Below are positions 11,126 to 23,800 of a stretch of 64,000 nucleotides of DNA, piece after piece (the stretch's first letter is position 1; each line of letters starts with the position of its first letter). The stretch lies in NCBI GenBank assembly GCA_936450465.1, contig OW388292.1:10187756-10251755 (forward strand), read 5' to 3'. The position numbers and the translations under genes are program-made. The notes beneath the pieces were generated by a model. The model was not told where the DNA came from. It saw nothing but the letters and a program-made list of their open reading frames with translations, and made no database searches. Source of the DNA: Gibbula magus (lineage: Eukaryota > Mollusca > Gastropoda > Trochida > Trochidae).

Positions 11126-11698
11126 TTAAAGCTTAGATGTCATGCCATATGGTCACATTTGTATTCATTAAAATGGGATGTAAATTTTATAATTGCTCGA
11201 TTTTAAATTTCTGAAATTACTTATATATGACTTTTTAGAACCCGCCTAATTTAGCCCCGGGATCTCATTATCGGCGATAGTCATATTTCAACGTAATTTC
11301 ACAACATTTTGATTGTTAATTTCACAAACAAATCTTCAATAAAATAACGTAAATTTTCAATATAATGTTTAGATATCCAACTAGATAATTCCACAGATGA
11401 CAATAACATGGTTTTGGCTATTTCACAACTCACAAATTCATCTAGTTAATGAGGCTCCGCGGACAAGCTGTCTGGCAGGTCCCGTCTGTGGCTAATCATA
11501 CTCACACCTCAGGGATTGCCGTCAAAGCGGATCGCCGCACTGATTGCGGCATTGTTAAAATTGTTAAATTAAAATCGTCTTAATAATCAATTGTAAGTGC
11601 ATATTGTGTCAATTGTATGCTAAATAGATTACGATTTATAATTTACGTAGAGGCAATAACCTGTCATTCTTGAGAAAATGCATTACACCCGAACTTGA
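11126..11698 (+). repeat. Nonautonomous TTAA-type element, older copy
   Basis: Aligns over most of its length with 39473-40176. Shared segments include TTGCTCGATTTTAAATTTCTG, AACATTTTGATTGTTAATTTC and TTAGATATCCAACTAG (each abbreviated here), plus ATTAAAATCGTCTTAA. The left end, TTAAAGCTTAGATG, is a mutated form of the 39.5-kb copy's TTAAAGGATAGATG. The right end has decayed. Confidence 0.7.
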
Positions 11699-13136
11699 AA
11701 TGTCCGAATTAATGTTATTTTCAATTCTGATCTCATACACAAATTAAGACTCGTTAAATGCTGAGATAGGTTGTTACTTTTCACACCACAATACCAGAAA
11801 CTTAAAATGCTTGACAAAGATACTCAACCTAAGATGAAATGTTAGCAACAGAATAATCTAAAATTGAAAATAATATTACGAACAGTGAATGTGAAACATG
11901 TCTGTTGCCCGTTAAAATATTTGACGATTTTCATTATTTCTATATTTGGCAGATAACATTTATGTCCATTCTTGGGATGAAATGAACATAAACAAAGGGA
12001 AACCTTTGGAATCGTTGTGGTGAACATTCTTTCTTTGTTATTGTGTGAAGGAAACAGAAAAGCAAATGTGATCCATTTTGATGTTTATGCTTCATCGTAA
12101 ACATTTTGTGCTCGGATAAACAAACGTAGCTCTATCAATGCTGACAATCTTTTCAGAATATTATTATTATTCATATATCAAATGACAATTTAATGCCTTT
12201 GAAAGATGAAGAGAAGAATTTTAGTAATATGAGCTTTATTGTGAAAACAAAATCATATTTAGTCATATGTAATTCACATCACCAGTAAGATTTGTGTTGC
12301 GTTTGTCACGTTTTAACCAATAACATTTTAACCTGGTGTTAAAATAAAGACGCATTATTGAAGCTCCCAATTTAATACTTAATCAATCATACTTCGACAT
12401 CATCATAACAGTGATAGTTTTAAGTATAAGAATTAGTCAAAGTGTCCATTTGAAATATAAAAAAAGACATTTCTTCGTTGTTTGTCTTCCTGTACCGCTA
12501 TGAAGTATATCACCAGATATCAACCTTCGCTTAACATGTCGTAGATTAGTCTGCGTTCTGATACCAATATAACTATGTCTATAGCCCTGAGACAGTGACG
12601 GTACACATTCAACAGACAATACCCATATGAACTTAGTGATCAAGCACGTAATCAAATGATTTCTAGCATTGACCTTTGTAGTATCTGTATGTGAGGGTAA
12701 CACGGAAATCCTTGCTGGATTCTTACAATTTTGAAATTATTATTATAAAAAAGAGATAATATTATTGATAAAAAGGAATATATATTCCATTATACCTTCT
12801 TGAATCGCCATTACAGTCCCCCTAAACATTTTCGTTTGGAAAGTCATGAGAAATTATTTTGACTTCATCAGAATATACATTTAAAACTAGGATTGACGCG
12901 TCAATACTTAGGTCTTCAATACTTCTGCTTGACCTTGAACTTCGTGTTAGACACTCGGTTACTTCATCAGTTTATCTGCTTTAAAATTAGCTATCAAACA
13001 TGTCTCTATTAGTTTAGTTTTTTTTTAATTTCAAAAGACAATACCCCTCTGAAACATGATGTTTCTCATGATTAAGACAAAACGGGTAATATTTTCATAC
13101 TAAAGTATGGCACAGAAAATGCTGTGCTTCAATGTC
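11699..13136. other. Intergenic sequence, nothing recognised
   Basis: Only short chance ORFs. No supported gene. Confidence 0.5.
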
Positions 13137-13345
13137 CACTTAAAGGTACATCCATTGTGTTGTTGGGGTCACATGTGCCACATGTTATGAATGGGGTTAT
13201 TCTATCTAGAAGTACTGACTGTTACCGAAAATTACCATTTTGTTGATAGTCCACTCTGTATACAGAAGATATAAACATGAAAGTATCGATTTCTGATCGA
13301 AAACCTGACAATACATCGCGTGTGGCGCGCGTCAATTAGCCAAAC
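13137..13345 (+). repeat. Dispersed repeat, TTAAAGGTACATCC family, copy a
   Basis: Begins TTAAAGGTACATCCATTGTG, followed by GAAGTACTGACTGTTACCG and GATTTCTGATCGAAAACCTG. Partial matches occur at 27266-27390 and 28865-29006. Confidence 0.55.
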
Positions 13346-14355
13346 GTAATTGCCAATTTTGAAGTACTCACTGTGAAAATAATATTGCGAATTAGTATTT
13401 GAAAAGAGTACCTTAAACAATGTCTCAGCTACAGCATGTGCAAATAGGAGCTCTCTTATGTTTATATCTTCAGAGGAGAAGATTGTCAAAGCTGCATGGG
13501 ATCCGGAGACTTTGAAAAGTGCGAAAAATCAAAATGGCAGCTAAATCATGTGATCTACGAATTCGTCATGATTTAATTTTCTGCTCTCATTGTCAATGCG
13601 CATCTTTTAAAGAAAAAGTTCCAAGTCTCTAGCTTCATTTTGAAAAAAATTCCCATGTTAAAAATAGGCCGATAGGGCCCAAAAGCTTCGCAGGGCTATT
13701 TCACGATAAGGGCTATAAGCATGTACAGTTAGGTTGCATTTGCTGCAGCGGTTTTCGCTGAATCCTCATATGAATACATGGATCATTCCACGAAATCGGT
13801 GGAATAATTAAAAAAACCCACACCAATAACAATAAGGATTCAGCCAAATGGCTAAATCCTTAAAAAATCCGGATAAGAACAATAGGTCTTCCAGACTTAC
13901 GTCTTGAAGACCTAATGATGCTTTTACAAAACCATGTTTAGAAAGGAGTTTTTCAATTGTGTAATCTTTATATGCAGTTCATTAAATTTATTTTCAACAT
14001 TGTTTTTCTGACTGAAGAATGGATAATCTGGTAATTCCACGATCATAGTTAAGCAGTGAAAAAAGGTCATTCGGTTGTTTTGTTGTGCAACTATTTATCA
14101 AATCAAGTGTTGCGAAATTTGAAAAAAATGCTCTTAAGATATAAATAGACGTTATAAAGAGACTTTTACAACCCAAAATAAAAATGTGTACAAGAAGAGC
14201 CATTTGCAACAACCAGTATAAAGAAGACCATCAGTAGACTATTAGTTAAGGGGAGATTATGTTCCGATTCATGCCTCCATGATGTCATTAGATATCTTAG
14301 ATCTTGAACCATTCATCAAATAAAGAACTTATTGAGACAAAGAATGGAGAACGTT

Positions 14356-14358
<3 letters not shown>
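13346..14358. other. Intergenic sequence, nothing recognised
   Basis: No coding signal. A local near-palindrome around 13795-13860 repeats the words AAGGATTCAGC and GAATCC. Confidence 0.4.
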
Positions 14359-14397
<39 letters not shown>

Positions 14398-14460
14398 ACA
14401 CGCACACACGCTCACACACACACACACACACACATACACACATACATACATACATACATA
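14359..14460. repeat. (CA)n / (CATA)n compound microsatellite
   Basis: CA repeat with CG interruptions, passing into CATA tetranucleotides. Confidence 0.95.
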
Positions 14461-14907
14461 GCGCCAATATCCAGCTAAGCTAAGCTGCTCAAAGGCACTT
14501 TGGTTGCCCCCGATCATTGAATGTCACTGTAAACGACACCCTTTGTCAATCTCAGCTCCATTTGGAGTATGCACTTTTGAAGCCATTAGGCGGATCACGT
14601 TAAAGCAGCATGCTCATTCATACGAGGTACCCATTCATAGCTGGGTGGACTAGGACACAAGTTTAATCACTGCCGTTAAGTTGATTATTATGTATCAGTA
14701 CATTGTTACCATTACTTTTTTTAGAAACAACCAGTGGCCGTATGCATATCTCGGGCGTTAGTCTTAGTCCAGGCGTAAGTATGAATTGCGCCCGAGCGCT
14801 AATCTACACCCTAATGCACATCCCTGACGTTAGCAAAGTTACGTCATGCTTTACTCCTCAGATTTACGCCACCTACCTAGCAGGCGTAAGCAAGGCGTAG
14901 ATCAGCA

Positions 14908-15095
14908 ATGGCGGTCGTAGTCTATCGACACCGCAGACGACACTTAAACAGGAACCGGATATTTAGAGACAGAGCGAACCCAATGGAAGTGTTTGACAAT
15001 CTAGAGCTCTACAGGCGGTTCAGATTTCGAAGAATTGACATATTCAAGATTGTTCATGCAATCAGGGACGATATCAACTACAATGTTTACCGCAG
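14908..15095 (+). pseudogene. Harbinger transposase (HARBI1-like), N-terminal stump
   Basis: The ATG at 14908 opens a basic leader (YRHRRRHLNRNR) and then IFRDRANPMEVFDNLELYRR and FRFRRIDIFKIVHAI. These match the N-terminal region of HARBI1-like DDE nucleases, ahead of the catalytic domain. Only about 60 codons remain. From around 15095 the plus strand is antisense to the Myb-like gene, so the catalytic DDE region has been removed by an internal deletion. Non-functional as a transposase. Confidence 0.7.
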
Positions 15096-15483
15096 ATACA
15101 CCCGACTCAACTCCCTCCTCTTTCTCCACTAGTGATGACGAGTCTGTCCCGATGATGTCCAACACCCATGACGTGTATGTTGACTCTTTAGGTCGAGGCA
15201 CACCGCCAGTCGCCGGGTTCTTCATAGCACTGACATTCAGCTTCGCTTTTCTAAGTAAATCTTTCCATTTCTTCTTGATTGCTTCGATGTCACGGGTGAC
15301 ACCAGCCGATCGGGAGTTGATGACAGCCGCGATCTTTCTCCACTCCTCCTGTTTCTGTCTGTTTGTAACGGAATTTGTCAAACGAGACTGCAGTATATTC
15401 TTCCGTTCACTGTACATTTCTAGCAGACAAATTATTTCTCCATCAGTGAAGTTCGGCTTCCGCTGCTTACGTGAGTCCGCCAT
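15001..15483 (-). CDS. Harbinger Myb/SANT-like DNA-binding protein (NAIF1-like), 3' fused
   Basis: On the minus strand MADSRKQRKPNFTDGEIICL begins a Myb/SANT-like domain of the NAIF1/Harbinger accessory type. It has the trihelix tryptophans WRKIAAVIN and KKKWKDLLRKAK and the TNRQK linker. In Harbinger elements this protein binds the transposase and carries it to the nucleus and to the element ends. I chose ATG 15483 because an upstream in-frame Met at 15540 adds a non-family leader. The last 30 or so residues (after SGVSAVN) are antisense of the transposase stump, so the native C-terminus was lost in the deletion. The domain itself is open and could still be translated. Confidence 0.7.
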   Translation of the reverse strand: MADSRKQRKPNFTDGEIICLLEMYSERKNILQSRLTNSVTNRQKQEEWRKIAAVINSRSAGVTRDIEAIKKKWKDLLRKAKLNVSAMKNPATGGVPRPKESTYTSWVLDIIGTDSSSLVEKEEGVESGVSAVNIVVDIVPDCMNNLEYVNSSKSEPPVEL

Positions 15484-15712
15484 TATGGATATGTCAAGCA
15501 AAGCTGCGAAGTTCTTTGGCGCGATTTCCCGGGAATTCAAACGTTCGAAATCTAATTTTAGCTCGCTTAAGGCGTAAGGCTTTTACGTCAGACTTAACTG
15601 CGCCGGGTCTATTGTAAGCTGTGCATGCAACATAAAAGGATGGCGATGCTTAGCCTGGCGTAACGCTTTACGTCTGGCGTAAGCTACGCCTGAGATATGC
15701 ATACGGCCACAG

Positions 15713-16930
15713 AACACTTCATGCCATTTATTCATTACTGCGATATCACATGGATAGTTCTTAGAACATGGTATAATAAATCCGACATCCATAATGTTAT
15801 TGGCAATAAACTTTCGAAGTTTACTCCAGCCTTAATTATCCAACATTTCTTGAGGTGCATCATTCATATCAATACATTTAAGACGAAAACAAATTTTCTT
15901 TCCCTAAAAGATTAATCATTATGCAGCAATTGGTATTGTGAAATAAGAAAATCATTCATCAACGTCACACTAGATTGCATGAATAGACGATTTATCAAGA
16001 GCACAATCAATCACAGCTGACATAATACTAAATCTGTTCTACTCTGCCCTTTTTGGGAAGCATTAAACATATTATGTTATTCCTGGTTATTCAGGATATC
16101 TTTTGCTGCATAAATCCGTTGTCCATAAATTGGTCCTGTCAGTGCGCCAGGTTTGAGTCACACGATGATGAAGGTTAATTATTCTTATCGCTCATTGTGC
16201 AGGGAATATAACTTCATCAAACAACTTTATCCAATGTTATCCAATGCTGTGAGCCATTCTGTAATTGACAGGTCATTACTGGTTCCCTGGAACAGCCAGA
16301 CACATCACACACAAAAACGATATGTATATTCGGATATAGTTATTATTCGTTATTAGCGTGGAATTATAGAAAATGTACACATCAAACAGTTGTGCATACG
16401 AGAGTGAAATAAAACAATTATTTAAAACTACTACAAAAACTGAAGGTTGATAAAACGGCATACTAAGTATTCACTATTCACTCAACATCAGTGCTTGCTA
16501 TATTATTTCAATTCATATTCATATCTTTATAACAAGAAATCGATTGAAAACTGGGTTTTGTTTGGATTTATGTCTTTATATAATAAAATCATTAATATAT
16601 TTTAGAACTTTATATGTACAAAAGCCCTATTCATGGACCACTACCTCCTCCCTGATGTCAGCTGTGTCCCGAATAGCAGCCCAACAATTTGGTATAGACA
16701 GTTGTGAGATTGATGAATGAATAAATCATATGGTAAATTAATCCTCAGATGACATAATGCAAATCTCACTATGCCGCACATAAGTAATAGATTACATTTT
16801 TTAAAAATATGGAACAATGGCTGACAATCCTAAAAACATCCCGATTCACAGAAAATCCAAAACATTTCACTGTTTTTCCTCTATGTTCTTTTTCATTCCT
16901 TTCTATTAAATACATAATAAAACAATTATG
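15713..16930. other. Intergenic sequence, nothing recognised
   Basis: AT-rich with no supported feature. Confidence 0.5.
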
Positions 16931-17043
16931 GACTGGTCAATTCGATCAATACCTTTTTTTAAGGACCCGAGAAAACAAACTTCGTCCTTGGTCAATATTG
17001 TTTTCTCGGGTCCATAAACACAGTATTAACCTCATCACCAGTC
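16931..17043. repeat. Small hairpin element
   Basis: Perfect 15-bp arms GGACCCGAGAAAACA (16963-16977) and complement (16999-17013). The outer GACTGGT/ACCAGTC pair lies at 16931-16937 and 17037-17043. Likely a short MITE. Confidence 0.45.
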
Positions 17044-18365
17044 TAAAATTGTATAATATCATTATTGACCTCATCTTATCTTTATTTATCTCTACGGATA
17101 TAAACTTAATTTCGAGTCAGTACAAGATATACAGGAGATGATACTGATCACAGTACTTTAAATGTAAAATACTGATCACCGCACTTTTAATGTAAACTAC
17201 ATATACATCAGTTTTTGAAAACTTACATGTACATAAAACAATTACAGATTTTGTCAAGAGTGCTGATAGTGCCCTTTAGTTTCTTGATTACTTTATCTTG
17301 AATAAAGCCTCGAATGGAGAGATTACTGACTCTGTTACCAGCTGCTGTGTTATCGTTCTGTGGTAGCCCAAAGATGATAATCTCGATGACACACAATAAC
17401 TATTAGTATAGGTTATGAAGGTATTGCTTGTGTGAGATCAATCGAAGATTTAGGAGATATGACAGTAGATTGTGAACAATACCCTGCCATCGCCAAATAC
17501 ATGACATCACAAAATTACATCATCGAATAATTACTCAAAAAGCTGATGACATTACAATGCCATGATCGCATAAATACGATGACGTCACAATGCCATAACA
17601 CTGGAGGTTTGATGACGGTGATCTTATAAAAAGCTGTACATTTGTCATTTTAAAATCCTGAAGAATGATTTTGAATGATAGATAAAATCGCACTCCGTGT
17701 CTTCTGATAACAAATATATCAACACTCGTTGATAAAAGTAAAATTATCTTCGGCAAGGTTCGGACATTTGTAACCATTTGTGTTGTTATTTTGATAGACA
17801 TTTGGTGATATTCGGTATCTATCACCTCTTTATAGTTTATTATTGTCGTATTTTTGGCCCATAGTGTTTCAGTTGATTTAACTTACTTCGAAGTATTGTA
17901 TAACACATGCGGCTATTTCGTGTGAGATGAAACAGTTCATTAAGAAGAAGGGCCACTGGACAGATACTATGAGGCTAATGTGGTTCCGTTCGTTGCTATT
18001 TCCGTCAAATCAAATGGAAAACTTGAAATGGGAGTCATTTTCGAAAAAAAGAGAGAGGACATATATTAAAGTTACGTTTCGTATTACTGCAGTTATGTGA
18101 ATTGGCTGGAAGACAGAGATGGAACTGTCAATGACGGTGAGTGATTATCCCGCAGATCAATCTCAGTCGACCTAACTAAGTCTCTGCTTTCACGTCAACC
18201 GTTGCAGGCACACCGACATAATTTTTATTTGGAGTCAACGAAATTCTACCTTTAACGAAGGACAATGTCGTCTGAATAACAAGAGTTTCATAGCTATTAA
18301 TATTTCAAGCTAGAAAGATTTAATTTTGACAAATGTTCATGTTATGAAAAGTTTTGGTTACAGTA
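17044..18365. other. Intergenic sequence, nothing recognised
   Basis: Contains loosely repeated ATGACATCAC/ACAATGCCAT words at 17490-17600 and no coding signal. Confidence 0.45.
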
Positions 18366-18513
18366 GAAGAACACATATTTATGGATAAACAACTTTTCTC
18401 TATACATATTCGTTTTCAGGTATATTCAGGTAATACGTCAACGTTAAAGGATATACATCAAAACATCGTGCTCTCGGAATAAAGAAGTCGTTTATCCATA
18501 AATAATTGTTCTG
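18366..18513. repeat. TIR-bounded MITE, about 148 bp
   Basis: Left AGAACACATATTTATGG and ATAAACAACTTTT pair with the right-hand AAAGAAGTCGTTTATCC and ATAAATAATTGTTCT. The inner sequence is unique. Confidence 0.55.
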
Positions 18514-19402
18514 ATGTGACTTCGAACTTCTAAAACGGCGATACAAAAAAGTTCTTCCCTGGATAGTGTAAGGTGGCGAAGATCCAAACCAAGACGATCT
18601 AGTTCATGCATTTTTTCTGCGTACACTTAACAACAAATAGATACTGAAATATGCTGGCGTCTCGAATATGTCATACAAAGCCTGAGAATAGGATTTTCAA
18701 TCCACGTATGTAAGATTGCCTTAAAACCAAACTTAATCGAAAGGGCATAATTCAAACACTCTTAGATAATTATACATTGCAAAAGTGAACTTGGCGCATA
18801 CGAACTTAACCATCATGTACTTTGACGCCCTTTCGTGCAGATTCGTTTACCCTCGTTCGGTGACATTTTATATACCAGAAATCCAAGTCGTGACATAGTG
18901 ATATTTATTATGTTATTTGGTATATTTTTCACGTGGAACATTAGCACCAAACTACTCTTAGTGTGATGGTAGGATTTTACCCCAGAGCTTTCACATCCTA
19001 CGCCTTTTCCGTTATGAGAGCAAGTTCGAGTTACTTGCCACAACTACTTCTCTGTGTCTAAACCGCTTCAGGTTTGCATTTGGAAGGCCTATCTAGAAGA
19101 CAGTTCAAAATCTCAATCACTATTTAGATAGTCCATATGTCACGGATATCGAGTTGATGGTTGCACATCTTAATAGGTGACTTGGGACGTAACTCCTACC
19201 TGTTATTCTTTCAGGTCTAGTGTTGCTACTTGTCTAAAGATGTTAAACTTTTCAATTTGCAGCTGGATTCAAATGTGATTTATCATCCTTTCTATTGCGT
19301 GAGATCATGACAACCACTTGATCTTGTCTCAGAACTCCACGGCCATGCAAAGACATGTGGAGTTGTGTTTTGCGATATTAGACATGCTCATTAAAGCCTC
19401 CA
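18514..19402. other. Intergenic sequence, nothing recognised
   Basis: No supported feature. Confidence 0.5.
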
Positions 19403-19511
19403 GGGCCCATATTTTCAAAGCTCCCTTAGTGCTAAGATAGTCGTAAGTCAATGTTAATGTATGGCACTTACGACTATCTTAACACTACGAGAGCTTCGAA
19501 AATATAGGTCC
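19403..19511. repeat. Hairpin MITE, GCTAAGATAGTCGTAAG family, copy 2
   Basis: GGGCCCATATTTTCAAAGCT at the left pairs with AGCTTCGAAAATATAGG at the right. The inner arms GTGCTAAGATAGTCGTAAG and CTTACGACTATCTTAAC are almost exact complements. Matches 4704-4806. Confidence 0.8.
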
Positions 19512-20097
19512 TCTACACTACACCTGTTTTCTATTTGGTTGATGTGCATGTATCCATTGATTTTATAAAACTTAAACTTTTATATTCTGGTATTCTACGA
19601 AATCCTACGTACGTACTTACCATGTGCTTATCATAAACATTATACTAGCCACTTATATCCTGACGTATGTTATCATATGAAGAAATTGCTCGAGCAGTTA
19701 AAACGTAGTAACGTAACAAAGTAGGCCTACAAGTGTTTTCAAATTAAAGTTACTTAAAGTTGTAATATAGAAATGGTTTTGCGGTCATGGTATAAAATGT
19801 ATTTGTGTAATTGGATCCTGCTTGGCAGTTTTCTTTATCTGCAAAGATAACTCTAGTGAAATATACTGTTATGTAAAATGTTGTTCTTTATCACATAATA
19901 AAAACCACACCTGCCACCAACCACAACTGCTCGTGTATCTCATCTCATGGCCATTTCCTTTTAATTTGTAAAAGATGGCTGTGACAGACAAGAAAACAAT
20001 ATCAACTCTCTGCGTGATTTAACGAACTAAACATGACACAAACCAAAAAAGGAAAGCATCCACTCTCAATCATATATGATTCCTATCATGTAACGTT
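19512..20097. other. Intergenic sequence, nothing recognised
   Basis: No supported feature. Confidence 0.5.
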
Positions 20098-20790
20098 TCA
20101 GTTATGACGGTCCATCCGAATGCAAACATGTATACAGGGTACAGAGGGAAATGGTGCCGGCCGGACCACAAGACTCCCCATAGGACACTTTTGCTGCCAG
20201 TTTGAACTCAAAGTAAGACGACAAAGTAAGTACCTGTTCCTGACCCGAGAAGGAGGCATATGGTATTGAAATAAAATCAGGAGAAAGAGTCGACGTCCGA
20301 AGTATACAGAGTGCAGGCCGGACCACACGTCTCTCCATAGGAAGCTTTTGCTACCAGTTTGGACTCTAGACAATCAAAGACGACAAAGTAAGTACCTGTT
20401 CCTGACACGAGTCCGAAGATGATCACATTGCCCTGATTGTGTTCCAGCCTTTGGAACCCGTCGACGGACCAGTGTCTCGATCTGAAGCAGATGTGACCGT
20501 TGGAGCAGAAAAATCGGGTGATTTCATTGACGGAAAATGCTGGGAATGAACGTAACCAAGAGCAGGAACCTGAGTCACAGGTACTGACTCCTGAGAGGAT
20601 GTCACCACCTTTGCCATCGAGACGATCCACCAGACAATGTCTTAGTCAGGTATGAATGACAAGCTAAGATTACTGAGTCAAGTACCATCTTCATCTGCAT
20701 CTGTAGATTCATCTTCAAAACTTGCAACGAAACATCTCCAACTCTTCTCGCTACGCCCTTGACATCACGGGTCTGGAAACTGGAAAACAC
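20098..20790 (-). pseudogene. Unassigned decayed coding remnant with an internal duplication
   Basis: Several overlapping minus-strand frames look protein-like. Residues such as RDVKGVARRVGDVSLQVLKM (20790-20602) are followed, after a probable frameshift near 20605, by a Ser/Thr-rich stretch (20617-20423). A segment reading SKLVAKASYGETCGPA (20277-20410 region) is repeated as FKLAAKVSYGESCGPA (20150-20250). I do not recognise a family. It may be the remains of a mobile-element structural protein or of a decayed host gene. Confidence that it was once coding is low to moderate. Confidence 0.3.
20157..20411. repeat. Two direct repeats of about 95 bp
   Basis: 20157-20249 and 20312-20411 share GGCCGGACCACA, CCATAGGA, GACGACAAAGTAAGTACC and TGTTCCTGAC. 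The second copy has a short insertion (GACAATCAAA). Confidence 0.75.
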
Positions 20791-20884
20791 CTTAAGGCTG
20801 TTCGCTCCTCACATACTGCACATGACCAAATACTTACAAATTAAAGTTGCAAAACATAAAACATATACAATTTACGCTCTCCGG

Positions 20885-23800
20885 TTTATTTTTGGAAATC
20901 CGGTCGAGTCCAAAGTTTGTTGACTAAAATGTTTTTATAAACAAATTTCATTATTTAAGTGCCCTGCATGAGTTCTCTGGAAATGGTCAGGTTAAAATTA
21001 TTTTTGTCAATTTTTAAAAAGAAATTCCTTTCCAATGGAGTTTTTTTTCCAATGTTGACAAGGATGGTAGGGTAAGTCATTGATGGCAGTTTTGATCATA
21101 ATGAATTTATGAAATATTATCATTATATTTTAATGACTTTGGTGAAGTTTTCAATGAAATGTTGATTTTAATAATATATATTGAGTTAGATGAAATATTG
21201 ATTTTGGAAAAAATATAATGTTTGTGAAATGTTGACTTTGGAAATATTTATTGACTTTGGTAGAAGTTTTACTTTGATAAAATATTGAATTTGATGACAT
21301 TTTGACTTTTAAAATATATTTTGAGTTATGTGAATTGTTGACTTTTGAAATATTTATTGACTTTTGTGAAAGTTTAACTTACATAAAATGTTGACTTTGA
21401 AAAAGATATGTTGAATTTAGTGAAATGTTGACTTTGATCAATTATTTATTTGGTGAAATGTTGACTTTGAAAATATTTATTGACTTTTGTGAAAGTTTAA
21501 TTTAAATAAAATGTTGACTTTGAAACAAGTTTTTTTGAATTTAGTGAAATGTTGACTTTGATCACATATTGAATTTAGTGAAATGTTGACTTGGAAAATA
21601 TTTATTGACTTTTTAAAAAGTTTAATTTAAATAAAATGTTCACTTTGAAAAAGATTTTTTTTAATTTAGTGAAATGTTGACTTTGATCACATATTGACTT
21701 TGGTGAAATGATGACTTTGAAAATATTGATTGAATATTGCGAAAGATTAACTTATATAAAATGTTGACTTTGAAAAAGGTTTTTTGAATTTGGTGAAATT
21801 ATGACTTTGATCACATATTGACTTTGGTGAATTGATTATTTTGAAAATATTTATTGACTTTTGCGAAAGATAACTTATATAAAATGTTGACTTTGGTGAC
21901 ATGTTGCTTTTGAAAAAGATATCTATCAGGTATTGACTTTGATGAAATGTTGACTTTGAAAATATTTATTGACTTTTGTGAAAGTTTAACTTAAATAAAA
22001 TTTGGACTTTGAAAAGTGTCCTTCCCCTATAACATATATGGAGATTATAGATATGTAGCATTTTTTTAAAAAGACGTTTCCACAATATACTCTCCTATAA
22101 AATATTCACTTTTGCGAAATGTTGACTCTTGAAAAATTAATTGCGTGGATGAAGTTTCCATCTAATGACGTTTTTTTAAGTTGAACACTAATGTCTGGCT
22201 AAAGGTGGACGTTTCAGACAGTATGTGTTAGGTCATTTGACTACGCTATTGCCCAAATTACATCAGTCACCATGACCGATTATTTATACACACCTGATTG
22301 CAGGTTACAGATATTTAACGATATAACAATTAGAATGCCAATGTAGTCAGACTTCGATAGAGTGACAACATGAGCACTTATTTGTTTCCGATCGGTGTGC
22401 ATTACACTGCAAATGTATCTGCGATCAGATGACATTCTCGACCATGAACTAATAGCGCTTGGTAAAGTTATTGAGAATGTTTAGGTGAGACTTATATCAC
22501 ATATCAGATAATGAATATATTTTGTTACAGGCGAACAGTTATAATATGCATAATATTATCCATGTAGGAATTGCTGACTTTTCAAGTTTTTTAGAAAGCT
22601 TTTTCACTCTGTTTTCCCATGAGCGATTTCGGCGAAGAGACCATTTATGGACAATACTTGGTAGTCGGTTATCAGGCAAGTTAGATACTCTGAGCCACAG
22701 GCGGTAAACCTCAATACGTTGTTTGGTAGGACTGGAAGTCCATCCCATATCATCACGTGTTGCAGTGTTACTTGCATTGAAACCAGTCCCAAGGAAAAAG
22801 CGGCACACCTAGCTAGTAACACCTAGCTGCTGGGTCAGTGGCGTTGAACCGGTAATTAATTACCTGTTGGCCTTAATGAGATGACCGAATACACATGTTA
22901 CGTAATACCGAGAGGGATGCAGTAGGGTATTCTGAGAGTCAATACACAATTCTGATATATCACTTAAACCGCAGTTGCATAATTAAATTGCAATTGTTAT
23001 ATCGTTATATATCTGTAACATGCAATCAGGTGTGTATACATAATCGGTCATGGTGACTGATGTAATGTGGGCAATAGCGTAGTCAAATGACCTACTGTCT
23101 TAAACATCCACCCTTAGCCAGACATTAGTGTTCAACTTTTAAAAAAAGTCATTAGATAGAAACTTCATCAACACAATTAATATTACAAGAGTCAACATTT
23201 CGCAAAGGTGACTATTTTATAGGAGAGTATATTGTGGAAACGTCTTTTTAAAAAAATTACTACATATCTATAATCTCCATATATGTTTTAGGGGAAGGAC
23301 ACTTGATAATTATTTCTTTTTCAAAGTCAACATTTTATTTGAGTTAAACTTTCACAAAAGTCAATAAATATTTCCAAATTCAACATTTCACCGAAGTCAA
23401 TATGTTATCAAAGTCAACATTTCACTACAGTCAATATGTGATCAAAGTCAATATTTCACTTAATTCAAAATATCTTTTTCAAAGTCAACATTTTATTTAA
23501 ATTAAACTTTCACAAAAGTCAATAAATATTTTCAAAGTCAACATTTCACTACAGTCAATATGTGATCAAAGTCAATATTTCACTTACTTCAAAATATCTT
23601 TTTCAAAGTCAACATTTTATTTAAATTAAACTTTCACAAAAGTCAATAAATATTTCCAAAGTATTTCCATTTACAAACATTATATTTTTTCCAAAATCAA
23701 TATTTCATCTTACTCAATATATATTATTAAAATCAACATTTCATTGAAAACTTCACCAAAGTCAATCAAATAGAATTATAATATTTCATAAATTTATTGT

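Larger units (their letters stand above)
14735..15709. mobile_element. Harbinger (PIF/Harbinger) element, internally deleted
   Basis: Both ends carry an inverted TGGCCGTATGCATATCTC (14735-14752 and 15692-15709), flanked by the 3-bp direct repeat CAG (14732-14734 and 15710-15712). The pairing of a HARBI1-like transposase start on the plus strand with a Myb/SANT (NAIF1-like) gene on the minus strand is the two-gene Harbinger layout. At 975 bp the element has lost most of the transposase. Subterminal GGCGTAAGC-like words recur on both sides and are probably transposase-binding repeats. Confidence 0.85.

Noticed and set aside
14329..14517. Val/Cys-rich ORF
   Set aside because: Translation of a CA/CATA microsatellite.
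15035..15577. 180-codon plus-strand ORF
   Set aside because: Ser/Phe-rich antisense of the Myb/SANT-like Harbinger protein.
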